Of a stretch of DNA of 27,218 nucleotides, positions 16,061-24,739 are shown in pieces. The notes under the pieces were generated by a model. That model worked only from the letters and a program-made list of their open reading frames with translations, was not told the DNA's origin and did not search any database. Source of the stretch: Flavobacteriaceae bacterium UBA1682 (GTDB lineage: Bacteria > Bacteroidota > Bacteroidia > Flavobacteriales > Flavobacteriaceae); the NCBI GenBank assembly GCA_002320285.1, contig DCKE01000021.1, positions 180,262 to 207,479 of the forward strand, read 5' to 3'. Within the stretch, counting starts at the first letter, position 1. Each line of letters begins with the position of its first letter. Both the position numbers and the translations under genes were made by a program.

Positions 16061-16570
16061 ATGTCTACACTGCCTTTAGCCTTTATAACCTCCAAGTTAT
16101 TAATTTACGACAAGTTGTCTCTAAACTGCAGTACACCTCAGCTCGACCTCGAAAGTGCAGACTATGGAGGCTGTAGTTTTGAGCTGCAGCAGCATCGGAT
16201 TTTATTTCGGTCGGCCAAAATAACCCCAACCAAAATCGGACAATTTGTGACCCTATGGCAACGCAGTAAACAAGGTCCTATCGAACCTTTTTACCTTGAT
16301 GACGCCTTTGATTTCGCTGTGGTTTGTGTAAGTTATGACAAGCGGTTTGGACAGTTTATTTTCCCCAAATCCGTCTTGTTTCAAAAAGGTATATTATCCG
16401 ATCCACACCGCGAGGGAAAACGCGCTTTTCGGGTTTACCCAGCCTGGGATCAACCGACAAGTAAACAGGCACAAAAAACTCAGGATTGGCAATTGAATTA
16501 TTTTTATGAAATCTCCGAAGGAGCGCCCAACGAGAAAACACTCTTAGAAATTAAAGAGGTCTTACTATAG
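16061..16570 (+). CDS. MepB family protein
   Basis: This is a member of the MepB family, small cytosolic proteins named after the third gene of the staphylococcal mepRAB multidrug-efflux operon. Their biochemical role is unknown. Recognisable segments are E-S-A-D-Y-G-G-C, R-S-A-K-I-T-P-T-K-I-G-Q-F-V-T-L-W, G-Q-F-I-F-P-K-S-V-L, E-G-K-R-A-F-R-V-Y-P and W-Q-L-N-Y-F-Y. I chose the ATG at 16061 (169 residues) over an in-frame TTG at 16049, because four extra residues add nothing to the family alignment. It lies between the two-component system and the efflux genes, 173 nt after the kinase. The local DNA upstream is less AT-rich than most spacers here, and a recent insertion is possible but unproven. 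Confidence 0.85.
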   Translation: MSTLPLAFITSKLLIYDKLSLNCSTPQLDLESADYGGCSFELQQHRILFRSAKITPTKIGQFVTLWQRSKQGPIEPFYLDDAFDFAVVCVSYDKRFGQFIFPKSVLFQKGILSDPHREGKRAFRVYPAWDQPTSKQAQKTQDWQLNYFYEISEGAPNEKTLLEIKEVLL

Positions 16571-16722
16571 CGATGGATACGCCTTCCATATACTCAGGAA
16601 GAAATCGCTGTCTTGATATATCGGTTATACATTACACCATAACCGAATATATTCATACAGACAGTTCAATAACCGGCACTACTATCCAATTCTAATCGAA
16701 TTTTAATCTGACTCAAATTCTC

Positions 16723-16747
16723 TTGTAATATACCCAAATTACCTTTG
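16723..16747 (+). promoter_or_regulatory. -7 element upstream of efflux operon
   Basis: TACCTTTG at 16740-16747 matches TAnnTTTG exactly. A TTG at 16723-16725 lies 14 nt upstream, closer than the usual 17-23 nt. Transcription would start near 16753, only about 10 nt before the TTG start codon of the TolC-family gene. Confidence 0.5.
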
Positions 16748-16763
16748 TATATTATAAAATCTA

Positions 16764-18047
16764 TTGAATTTGAAACGATATTTCCTTACGCTAACCGGTC
16801 TTTTGATGAGTACCGTTTTTGTGCAAGCACAAATTACAGATACCTTATCCATTTCAAAAAAGGAGGCAGAAACCCTTTTTTTAAAACAAAATTTAGAGTT
16901 GCTCGCTACACATTTAGAGATTTCTCAGGCAGAAGCTCAGGTTATTCAAGCCAAATTATGGCCCAATCCCACTTTAAATATTAGCGAGGTCAACCTCTGG
17001 TCCAACTCTTCTTCTGAGGAATTACCAGCTTTATACCGAAATTGGGGGAAGACTTCTCAGGTTGGAATTGAAATTGAACAGTTAATTCAAACCGCAGGCA
17101 AACGCAGAAAAAATATCGCTTTACAGAAGATGGAAGTCGAAGGCAAACGCCTTCAATTTAAACAGCTGCTACAAAATTTAAAACTCGAATTCAGAAATGC
17201 ATTAACGGATTTACAAACATATCAACAACAGCAAATTCTATATACTGCACAGATTGAATCTACTTCAAGTCTACTTCAAGCCTATCAAAATCAGTTAAAA
17301 GAAGGCAATATCAGTAGATCGGAATACATTCGTCTTAAAGCGGCTGAAATGTCTTTTAGAAAACAATTAGTTGAAATTCACCAAGCCTGGGCAGAAACTC
17401 AAAAAGATCTCAAAATTCTACTAAATCTCTCGGCCTCCACAGTCATTAATATCATCGACGATCTCCATGTCCCGACAGTTTTAGTTAATGCAGATGACCT
17501 CGCAGTCTGGACTCAAGAAGCCCTTGACGAGAGAGCCGAAATGCTGGTTGCTAAAAATACCGAAGCCGTTGCCATTCAAAAACATCAACTCGAGCGCGCC
17601 ATGCGTGTACCTGATGTTACCTTGTCTGCCAACTACGATCGCGGGGGAAATATCATGCGCGATTTCGTTGGTTTGGGCATTTCCTTTGAATTACCCATCT
17701 TCAATCTCAATAAGGGAAATATCAAAGATGCGCAAATTGAAGTAGAAAAAACCCGATTAGAGCTTAGCCAAACCAGCAATACCATTTCCAATGAAATTGT
17801 CGAAGCGCTTAGAAATTACCAACAGTCTAAAGCCCTCTACGATCAAGTTGAAACGGATTATGAGAATCACTTAGACGATTTACTACAGAGTTACTATAAA
17901 AATTTCAAACTTCGCAATACCAGTATGATTGAATATCTCGACTTCGTAGAAGCTTATCTCGACAACAAAAACATATTGTTGGAGAATAAAAAAGATCTCA
18001 ATCACTACTTCGAATCCCTTCAATATACCCTTGGAAAAGAACTCTAA
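16764..18047 (+). CDS. TolC family outer-membrane efflux protein
   Basis: This 427-residue outer-membrane factor forms the trimeric exit duct for the RND pump encoded downstream. The signal peptide spans 1-22 (V-Q-A before Q23). Two OEP repeats rich in long helices follow, with L-K-A-A-E-M and G-N-I-K-D-A-Q-I-E-V-E segments typical of CzcC/CusC-like proteins. There is no lipobox, unlike CusC. No ATG precedes the signal peptide in frame. Translation must start at TTG 16764 (or TTG 16770), since the first ATG (residue 15) would remove the positive N-terminus of the signal peptide. It is first in an operon with the fusion protein (17-nt gap) and RND pump genes. Confidence 0.9.
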   Translation: MNLKRYFLTLTGLLMSTVFVQAQITDTLSISKKEAETLFLKQNLELLATHLEISQAEAQVIQAKLWPNPTLNISEVNLWSNSSSEELPALYRNWGKTSQVGIEIEQLIQTAGKRRKNIALQKMEVEGKRLQFKQLLQNLKLEFRNALTDLQTYQQQQILYTAQIESTSSLLQAYQNQLKEGNISRSEYIRLKAAEMSFRKQLVEIHQAWAETQKDLKILLNLSASTVINIIDDLHVPTVLVNADDLAVWTQEALDERAEMLVAKNTEAVAIQKHQLERAMRVPDVTLSANYDRGGNIMRDFVGLGISFELPIFNLNKGNIKDAQIEVEKTRLELSQTSNTISNEIVEALRNYQQSKALYDQVETDYENHLDDLLQSYYKNFKLRNTSMIEYLDFVEAYLDNKNILLENKKDLNHYFESLQYTLGKEL

Positions 18048-18064
18048 TCTAAAAAAAACATATC

Positions 18065-19171
18065 ATGAACAGCAAGTATTTTATATACCTACCTTTCGCT
18101 TTTATATTATTTAATAGTTGTCAAAAAAGCACCAGCGACAGTACTATTACTTCCGACAAAAAACCGTATTGTATAACGGAAGAATTAAAGAAGACTTTAA
18201 GTTTTGAAACCGTTTCCCTGCGTGCTATAGAAGAGACCTTGTCACTAACGGGCAATATACAATACGACATCGATCAGACGACTCCCTTTGTCAGTTTGTT
18301 AGACGGTGTGGTTACCGCAACCTATTTTTCGCTGGGCGACTACGTTAAAAAAGGTCAAATACTGGCTGAGATTAAGAGTTCCTCTCTCAATGAGATTCAA
18401 GATGAAAGCCGCGCTATAAACTCTCAGATAAAAGTGGCACAACGGCATTTATCGTCTGTTCAGTCGATGTTCAACGACGGTATTGCCTCTCAAAAGGATT
18501 TGTTGGAAGCCGAATCGGAACTAGACATGTTGAAATCGAAAAAGCAAAGTAATCGAAGCACGATGGATTTATATAGTGCTAGCATTGATAAGTCCGTTTT
18601 TGCCATTAAGGCTCCAACTAACGGTTATATCGTCAGCAAAAACATCAGCCCTGGGATGCCAGTTGCCGGTGCCGATGACGAGCTCTTTACGATTTCTAAC
18701 CTCTCAGAAGTTTGGGTCATGGCCAACGTCTATGCGACCAATATGCGTCATGTGTCAGCTAATATGCCTGTCACGGTAAAGACCTTGGCCTATCCAGATG
18801 AATCCTTTGAAGGCAAAATCACGTCTATTTCACAAGTTTTTGATCAGGATGAACGCGTCTTAAAAGCTAAAATTGTGATGAAAAACACCGATATGAAACT
18901 CAAACCGGGTATGTCTGCTGATATCATTCTAGGTTTAAACGCCAGCGATAAAAAGAGCATCGCCATTCCCAATCAAGCTTTGGTTTTTGAAAACAATCAA
19001 AATTACGTGGTCGTTTATAAAGACGACTGCACCCTAGAAGTTCGATTGGTTAAGATCCTTGCAAAAAACGATTTCTACACCTATATCGAAGATGGTATTC
19101 AAGAAAATGAAGTGGTAGTAACCAAAAACCAATTACTTCTTTTAGAGGAAATCAATAATCGTTCGCTTTAA
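18065..19171 (+). CDS. Efflux RND transporter periplasmic adaptor (CzcB/CusB type)
   Basis: This 368-residue membrane-fusion protein bridges the pump and the TolC-type duct in the periplasm. The lipobox F-N-S-C19 makes it a lipoprotein. The order is a half-barrel and lipoyl part (about 70-115, G-V-V-T-A-T-Y-F-S-L-G-D-Y-V-K-K-G), an alpha-hairpin (about 115-175), a second lipoyl half with K-A-P-T-N-G-Y-I near 180-190, a beta-barrel with L-K-P-G-M-S-A-D near 280, and a C-terminal membrane-proximal domain. It lacks the His- or Met-rich N-terminal metal site known from some CzcB and CusB proteins. It lies 17 nt after the TolC-type gene and 19 nt before the pump gene. Confidence 0.92.
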   Translation: MNSKYFIYLPFAFILFNSCQKSTSDSTITSDKKPYCITEELKKTLSFETVSLRAIEETLSLTGNIQYDIDQTTPFVSLLDGVVTATYFSLGDYVKKGQILAEIKSSSLNEIQDESRAINSQIKVAQRHLSSVQSMFNDGIASQKDLLEAESELDMLKSKKQSNRSTMDLYSASIDKSVFAIKAPTNGYIVSKNISPGMPVAGADDELFTISNLSEVWVMANVYATNMRHVSANMPVTVKTLAYPDESFEGKITSISQVFDQDERVLKAKIVMKNTDMKLKPGMSADIILGLNASDKKSIAIPNQALVFENNQNYVVVYKDDCTLEVRLVKILAKNDFYTYIEDGIQENEVVVTKNQLLLLEEINNRSL

Positions 19172-19190
19172 AAAAGAAAAATAAAACACT

Positions 19191-22100
19191 ATGCAAAAAT
19201 TTGTTCAAAACATAGTTTCCCTATCCTTAAAGAATTCCTTTTTGGTGCTTTTTGCCACAATATTGTTGCTTTTAGGAGGAATCTATAGTTATATACATAC
19301 GCCGATTGAAGCTTTTCCAGATGTGACCAATACGCGAGCTCGAATCATCATACAATGGCCCGGAAGAAGTGCGGAAGAAATAGAAAAGTTTATCACACTT
19401 CCGATTTCCAAAGAAATGAATACCATACCCAAAAAAGCCGAGGTACGATCCATTTCGCTCTTTGGTCTTTCGGTAGTGACGGTATTATTTAATGACGATG
19501 TAGAGGATTTTTATGCACAACAATACGCGTCTACGCGTATGGGAAATGTCGATTTACCCGAGGGAGCCTTTTTTGAGATCGAACCCCCTTCAGGAGCTAC
19601 AGGAGAAATTTTTCGCTATATCATCAAGAGCGAATTGCCGATTAAAGAAGTGGCATCTATACAAGATTGGGTAGTTGAACGCGAATTGCTCTCCGTGCCC
19701 GGTGTAGCTGATGTAGTCAGTTTTGGAGGTGAAGAAAAGATCTATGAGATTAAAATTCATCCGACAGAATTGGTCAATTACAACTTATCACCCTTAGACG
19801 TCTATGAAGCGGTATCCAAGAGTAATATCAATGTCGGCGGTGATGTTATCCAAAAAGGCGATCAGGCCTATGTGGTACGCGGTGTTGGTTTATTAGACAA
19901 TATCGATGACATCGGAAATATTTTAATCGAAGTTAAGGGTTCTACGCCTATTTTGGTTAAACACGTCGCTGAAGTCGTGATTTCCGCCAAACCGCGATTG
20001 GGTCAAGTGGGTTATAACGATGAAAAAGATGTTGTTGAAGGTATAGTCATCATGCTCAGAGGTGAAAATCCTAGTGAAGTCATCGAAAAGTTAAAGGATA
20101 AGATTACGGATCTCAATGAGCGCATACTTCCTAAAAACGTCGAGATTGTGCCGATTATCGATCGTACTGACTTGGTCAAAACCACGGTACATACCGTTAC
20201 TAAAAACTTGATTGAAGGTGTGGTGTTGGTTTCGTTAATCGTTTTTATCTTTTTATACAACTGGCGAACGACTTTCATCGTCGCATCCGTCATTCCACTA
20301 GCCTTTCTATTTGCGATCATCATGTTAAAAATACAAGGACTACCAGCGAATTTAATTTCTATGGGTGCTTTGGATTTTGGACTTTTGCTCGAGGGAACCC
20401 TAGTTATCGTCGAACAGGTATTTGTTGGATTGGAGAAAAAAGCCCATCACGTCGGTATGAAACGCTTTAATAAAATGTCCAAAATGGGTATTATAAAGAA
20501 AAGCGCCGGTAGTGTTGCCAGTTATATCTTCTTCGCCCTGTTGATTTTAATTGTCGCCTTACTTCCTATTTTCTCTTTTCAGAAAGTCGAAGGAAAAATG
20601 TTTTCGCCCTTGGCTTTTACGTTGGGATATGCCCTTTTAGGTTCTTTAATTTTGAGTTTGACCTATGTTCCTGCGATGTGTAAGATTTTACTGACTAAAA
20701 ATATAGTAGAAAAGGAAAACATCATCTCTCGATTTTTTAAAGTCAATATGTTCAAATTATTTGATTGGAGCTACCGTCATAAGAAAGTGACTTTGGTTTC
20801 TTTTGGACTATTACTCGTCATCTGTGGAGTTCGCTTTCACTATTATGGTTCAGAGTTTTTACCGAAGTTAAACGAAGGAGCTATTTATGTCAGAGCGACT
20901 TTACCGAATAGCATACACTTAGAGGAATCGGTACAATTGACCCAAGAGATGAAGGGCTTACTGCGCGAATATGAGGAGGTAGATTTTGTGATGTCTCAAA
21001 CCGGTCGCCCGAACGACGGTACCGATCCGACAGGTTTTTTCAATATCGAGTTCCACATACAATTAAAACCGGAAAACGATTGGAATCGAAAGGTCACCAA
21101 AGAGGAGTTGCTGTCCGAAATGCGTACGAGCTTAGAGAAATATCCGGGAATCAATTTCGGATTCAGCCAACCGATACAAGATAATGTCGAGGAATATGTT
21201 GCCGGAGTGAAAAGCGCTTTGGTCATCAAAATATTTGGAGATGATTTGTTTGACTTAGAAAAAATGGCGAATCAAGTCGCCAAATCCATAGAGGATGTAC
21301 CTGGAATTACGGATATCAATGTCTATAAAAACATTGGCTTACCGGAATTGCGCATCCAACTTCACGACGCAAAAATGGCTCGTTATGCCGTGACCACTGC
21401 CGATGCTCAGGCCGTGATATCGATGACTATTGGTGGTCAGGCCGCAACGACTTTTTACGAAAATGAACGCATGTTTGATGTGGTATTGCGCTTTAAGAAG
21501 GAATCTCGAGATTCTGCAGAAAAGATCGGCGAGATCTTAATTCCTACCTTAGACGGTAAACAAGTCCCTCTAAAAGAGATTGCTACGATTGATTACCACA
21601 CTGGGCCAGCCTTTATTTATAGAGAGGGTAACAGTCGTTATATCGGAGTAGGGTTTAGTATTGAAGGGCGTGATTTGGGTAGTACCATCGCAGAGGCTCG
21701 AGCTAAAGTAGATCGTGAAGTCAAACTACCTGCGGCGAACAAAATGGAATGGGCTGGAGAATTTGAAAGTAAGGAACGCGCCGCCAAACAGTTGATGATG
21801 GTGGTGCCGGTATCGCTGATCTTGATTATGATGTTGTTGTATTTCAATTTTGGAAATGTCAAGGATACTTTAATATCTGCCGCCACTTTGCCTTTTGCCT
21901 TTATCGGTGGTTTTCTATCACTTTGGGCTACGGGAACCGTGTTTGGTATCTCCGCTGGAATCGGATTTATCATTCTCTTTGGTGTTGCAACCATAGATGG
22001 TATCGTTTTAATCGGAGTGATGCGCGAAAATTTACGAATGAAAATGCCGTTAAATCAAGCTATTGCTGAAGGAGTCCGAAGTAGAATTCGCCCGGTAGTC

Positions 22101-22277
22101 ATGATTGCTTTAATGGGCTCCATGGGACTGCTACCTGCTGCCCTATCTCACGGTATGGGATCTGAAATCCAAAAACCCTTAGCTATTATGATTGTTGGTG
22201 GATTGGTCGTGTGTATGGTATTATCCTTTACTGTACTGCCACAAATATTCTATCTGGCGTACCGCAATAAAAAATAA
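19191..22277 (+). CDS. CzcA/CusA-type heavy-metal efflux RND pump
   Basis: This 1028-residue inner-membrane pump uses the proton gradient to export substrate through the tripartite complex. It has the RND layout: TM1 near 13-31, a large periplasmic loop, TM2-6, a second loop, then TM8-12. Family marks are the N-terminal F-P-D-V-T-N-T-R segment and the TM4 block D-F-G beginning at D395. In that block the second acidic site is E401 (most CzcA proteins have D-G-A) and the block ends E408-Q409 instead of E-N. This places it in the heavy-metal-efflux class but off the textbook motif, so the exported ion (for example Zn, Co, Cd, Cu or Ag) cannot be stated. A strong terminator follows. Confidence 0.93.
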   Translation: MQKFVQNIVSLSLKNSFLVLFATILLLLGGIYSYIHTPIEAFPDVTNTRARIIIQWPGRSAEEIEKFITLPISKEMNTIPKKAEVRSISLFGLSVVTVLFNDDVEDFYAQQYASTRMGNVDLPEGAFFEIEPPSGATGEIFRYIIKSELPIKEVASIQDWVVERELLSVPGVADVVSFGGEEKIYEIKIHPTELVNYNLSPLDVYEAVSKSNINVGGDVIQKGDQAYVVRGVGLLDNIDDIGNILIEVKGSTPILVKHVAEVVISAKPRLGQVGYNDEKDVVEGIVIMLRGENPSEVIEKLKDKITDLNERILPKNVEIVPIIDRTDLVKTTVHTVTKNLIEGVVLVSLIVFIFLYNWRTTFIVASVIPLAFLFAIIMLKIQGLPANLISMGALDFGLLLEGTLVIVEQVFVGLEKKAHHVGMKRFNKMSKMGIIKKSAGSVASYIFFALLILIVALLPIFSFQKVEGKMFSPLAFTLGYALLGSLILSLTYVPAMCKILLTKNIVEKENIISRFFKVNMFKLFDWSYRHKKVTLVSFGLLLVICGVRFHYYGSEFLPKLNEGAIYVRATLPNSIHLEESVQLTQEMKGLLREYEEVDFVMSQTGRPNDGTDPTGFFNIEFHIQLKPENDWNRKVTKEELLSEMRTSLEKYPGINFGFSQPIQDNVEEYVAGVKSALVIKIFGDDLFDLEKMANQVAKSIEDVPGITDINVYKNIGLPELRIQLHDAKMARYAVTTADAQAVISMTIGGQAATTFYENERMFDVVLRFKKESRDSAEKIGEILIPTLDGKQVPLKEIATIDYHTGPAFIYREGNSRYIGVGFSIEGRDLGSTIAEARAKVDREVKLPAANKMEWAGEFESKERAAKQLMMVVPVSLILIMMLLYFNFGNVKDTLISAATLPFAFIGGFLSLWATGTVFGISAGIGFIILFGVATIDGIVLIGVMRENLRMKMPLNQAIAEGVRSRIRPVVMIALMGSMGLLPAALSHGMGSEIQKPLAIMIVGGLVVCMVLSFTVLPQIFYLAYRNKK

Positions 22278-22302
22278 TTATTAGTTCATGTTTTTATTAT
22301 TT

Positions 22303-22337
22303 AAAAAAGCGCCCTTCCATACTGGAAGGGCGCTTTT
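22303..22337. terminator. Bidirectional terminator between efflux pump and glutamine synthetase genes
   Basis: GCGCCCTTCCA (22309-22319) pairs perfectly with TGGAAGGGCGC (22323-22333), flanked by A and T runs. It lies between two convergent genes and can serve both. The stem is much more GC-rich than its surroundings. Confidence 0.93.
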
Positions 22338-22363
22338 GATTATACTGGTAATTGAGTTGACCA

Positions 22364-24547
22364 TTAGTTGGTAAACAACAACTCTCTATATTTAGTTAAG
22401 GTCCACATTTCATTATCGACCAACAATTCTAATTTATCACTGTGGTAACGAATAATATCGAAATGAGGTTTTACTCTTTCACAGTAAGCAATTGCTTGTA
22501 ATTCGATATCACTAATCAAATTCGCCGCTTTACGCTCGTCGATCATTTCCGTAACATGAGTACTGATTTGTGCGATGTGATTAGAGATTTCTTTAACCAT
22601 AACAATTTGTTCAGCCGCATGAGCTTCATATCCCGCTCCAAAAATTTCCTTGATCCCCTTAACGTTCTCAATAATTCTATTTTGGTAACTGATAGCTGTT
22701 GGAATCACGTGATTTCGAGCCATATCTCCTAATACACGTCCCTCGATTTGGATTTTCTTTACGTATTCCTCCATTTCAATTTCGTAACGCGCCTCTACTT
22801 CCACCCGATTCATCACATTCATCTCTTCAAATAAATCAATAGATCTTTTCGAAACCTTAGCTCTCAAAGCGGCTGGTGTATTTTTATGGTTACTCAATCC
22901 GCGTTTTTCCGCTTCAATTTCCCATTCTTTACTGTATCCATCACCTTCAAACAAGATTTTCTCCGTTTGTTTGATGTATTCGCGTAGTACGTTAAAAATG
23001 GCCTCATCTTTTTTCATGCCTTCACGCTCGATCATCGTATCCACTTCAACTTTGAAATCCTTTAATTGTTTGGCGACAATAGTATTTAAAGTAGTCATCG
23101 GATTGGCACAGTTTGCCGTAGATCCAACCGCTCTAAATTCCCATTTGTTTCCTGTAAATGCAAAAGGAGAAGTTCTGTTTCTATCGGTATTATCCAACAA
23201 TACGTCTGGAATTTTCCCTACTACATTCAGTTTTAGATCTGTTTTTTCTTCTGGTGACAATTTACCGTAAGACACGCCTTTAAGCTCTTGTAATACATTG
23301 AACAATTGTTGTCCAATAAACACCGAAATAATTGCAGGAGGTGCTTCATTTGCTCCTAAACGGTGATCATTACCCGCAGAGGCGATAGAAGAACGCAACA
23401 ATTCTTCGTTGTCGTGAACCGCTTTAATCGTATTGATAAAAAATGTCAAAAATTGCATGTTGCTCTTTGGCGTTTTGCTCGGGCTCAATAAATTGATTCC
23501 CGTATCCGTTGCCAAAGACCAGTTGTTGTGTTTTCCAGAACCGTTAACCCCTTTAAAAGGTTTTTCGTGGAAAAGTACTTTAAAATGATGGCGTTCTGCC
23601 ACTTTTCTCATCACATCCATCAATAGGGAATTGTGATCTACTGCTAAATTGGTTTCCTCAAAAATCGGAGCCAATTCAAATTGATTGGGAGCCACCTCGT
23701 TGTGACGTGTCTTAACTGGAATCCCCAATAAGATACAGTTGTTTTCCAAATCGTGCATATAATTTAACACTCGGGTTGGTATCGATCCAAAATAGTGATC
23801 GTCCAATTGTTGTCCCTTAGCTGCGGTATGTCCTAATAAAGTACGTCCAGTAGCTAGGATATCAGGTCTAGAATTTGCCAAAGCCGTATCGACTAAGAAA
23901 TACTCCTGTTCCCATCCCAGTGTAGCTGTAACTTTCTTTACGTTTTTATCAAAATAGTGTACTACTTCTGTAGCTGCTGCATCAATAGCATTCAAAGCCT
24001 TGATCAGCGGGGTTTTATTGTCTAGTGCCTCCCCGGTATACGATACAAATACGGTTGGAATACACAAAGTGGAGCCAAAGATAAAGGCTGGTGAAGTAGG
24101 ATCCCAAGCGGTATACCCTCGAGCTTCAAAGGTATTTCTGATTCCTCCATTTGGAAAACTCGATGCATCCGGTTCTTGCTGAACCAACTGACTTCCGTTG
24201 AATTTCTCCACCGGATCTCCATCAAATTGGGTTTCAAAAAAAGCGTCGTGCTTTTCAGCAGTCGTCCCCGTTAAAGGTTGAAACCAGTGCGTATAATGAG
24301 TTACCCCTTTAGAAAGCGCCCATTCCTTCATACCCAAGGCAATGTACTCTGCCAACTTTCTGTCGATTTTAATTCCATTCTGTGCATTTTTAACGGCCTG
24401 ATAAGCTTGTGGCGTTAAAAACTGTCGCATCGATTTATCGTTAAAAACATTATCTCCAAAGATCAAAGATTTTCTACCCAGTTCCTCTACTTTCACCACT
24501 TCTCTAGAAGCGGCTTTTTCAATTGCTCGAAAACGTAATGTTGACAT
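22364..24547 (-). CDS. glnN: Glutamine synthetase type III
   Basis: The enzyme makes glutamine from glutamate, ammonia and ATP in the cytosol. At 727 residues it has the length of the large GSIII class found in Bacteroidota and cyanobacteria, well above the roughly 450-470 of GSI. Class marks are an extended N-terminal part (F-G-D-N-V-F-N), W-E-Q-E-Y-F for ATP and metal binding, N-E-V-A-P-N-Q-F-E, G-V-N-G-S-G-K-H-N-N-W-S in the active site, and N-D-H-R-L-G-A-N-E-A-P-P. The C-terminal 150 residues are helical, as known for the double-hexamer GSIII. The ATG start gives the usual M-S-T-L-R-F-R N-terminus. The promoter has paired AGGGGGT motifs that may mark nitrogen control. Confidence 0.97.
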   Translation of the reverse strand: MSTLRFRAIEKAASREVVKVEELGRKSLIFGDNVFNDKSMRQFLTPQAYQAVKNAQNGIKIDRKLAEYIALGMKEWALSKGVTHYTHWFQPLTGTTAEKHDAFFETQFDGDPVEKFNGSQLVQQEPDASSFPNGGIRNTFEARGYTAWDPTSPAFIFGSTLCIPTVFVSYTGEALDNKTPLIKALNAIDAAATEVVHYFDKNVKKVTATLGWEQEYFLVDTALANSRPDILATGRTLLGHTAAKGQQLDDHYFGSIPTRVLNYMHDLENNCILLGIPVKTRHNEVAPNQFELAPIFEETNLAVDHNSLLMDVMRKVAERHHFKVLFHEKPFKGVNGSGKHNNWSLATDTGINLLSPSKTPKSNMQFLTFFINTIKAVHDNEELLRSSIASAGNDHRLGANEAPPAIISVFIGQQLFNVLQELKGVSYGKLSPEEKTDLKLNVVGKIPDVLLDNTDRNRTSPFAFTGNKWEFRAVGSTANCANPMTTLNTIVAKQLKDFKVEVDTMIEREGMKKDEAIFNVLREYIKQTEKILFEGDGYSKEWEIEAEKRGLSNHKNTPAALRAKVSKRSIDLFEEMNVMNRVEVEARYEIEMEEYVKKIQIEGRVLGDMARNHVIPTAISYQNRIIENVKGIKEIFGAGYEAHAAEQIVMVKEISNHIAQISTHVTEMIDERKAANLISDIELQAIAYCERVKPHFDIIRYHSDKLELLVDNEMWTLTKYRELLFTN

Positions 24548-24568
24548 ATTGTATGTATTTTATGGGAC

Positions 24569-24627
24569 ACCCCCTATTTTGACAGCAAAAATAATTTATT
24601 TTCAACAATTAATAACAACTACCCCCT
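24569..24627 (-). promoter_or_regulatory. glnN promoter with paired AGGGGGT motifs
   Basis: On the minus strand, TTG (24618-24616) is followed after 22 nt by TATTTTTG (24593-24586), a perfect TAnnTTTG. The heptamer AGGGGGT occurs twice, at 24627-24621 just upstream of the -33 element and at 24575-24569 just downstream of the expected start point. The copies are 52 bp apart, close to five helical turns. Such GC-rich words stand out in this AT-rich spacer. Confidence 0.55.
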
Positions 24628-24690
24628 GTTTTTTTTACACCATAAATGAAAAAAAAATACTTTACACTAACTTAACACTTAGGTAAAACA

Positions 24691-24720
24691 AAAAAAACCT
24701 CAGCGCTAGCTGAGGTTTTT
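24691..24720. terminator. Terminator of collagen-like lipoprotein gene
   Basis: CCTCAGC (24698-24704) pairs with GCTGAGG (24709-24715) around GCTA, with seven A before and five T after. On the minus strand it ends the lipoprotein transcript about 20 nt after its stop codon and shields the glnN promoter. Confidence 0.9.
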
Positions 24721-24739
24721 GACTATTAATTATATGTTG

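Noticed and set aside
16745..16984. 79-codon frame with ATG overlapping the TolC gene start
   Set aside because: It has an ATG where the TolC gene has only TTG, but it encodes no recognisable protein, while the TolC frame has a signal peptide and full family length.
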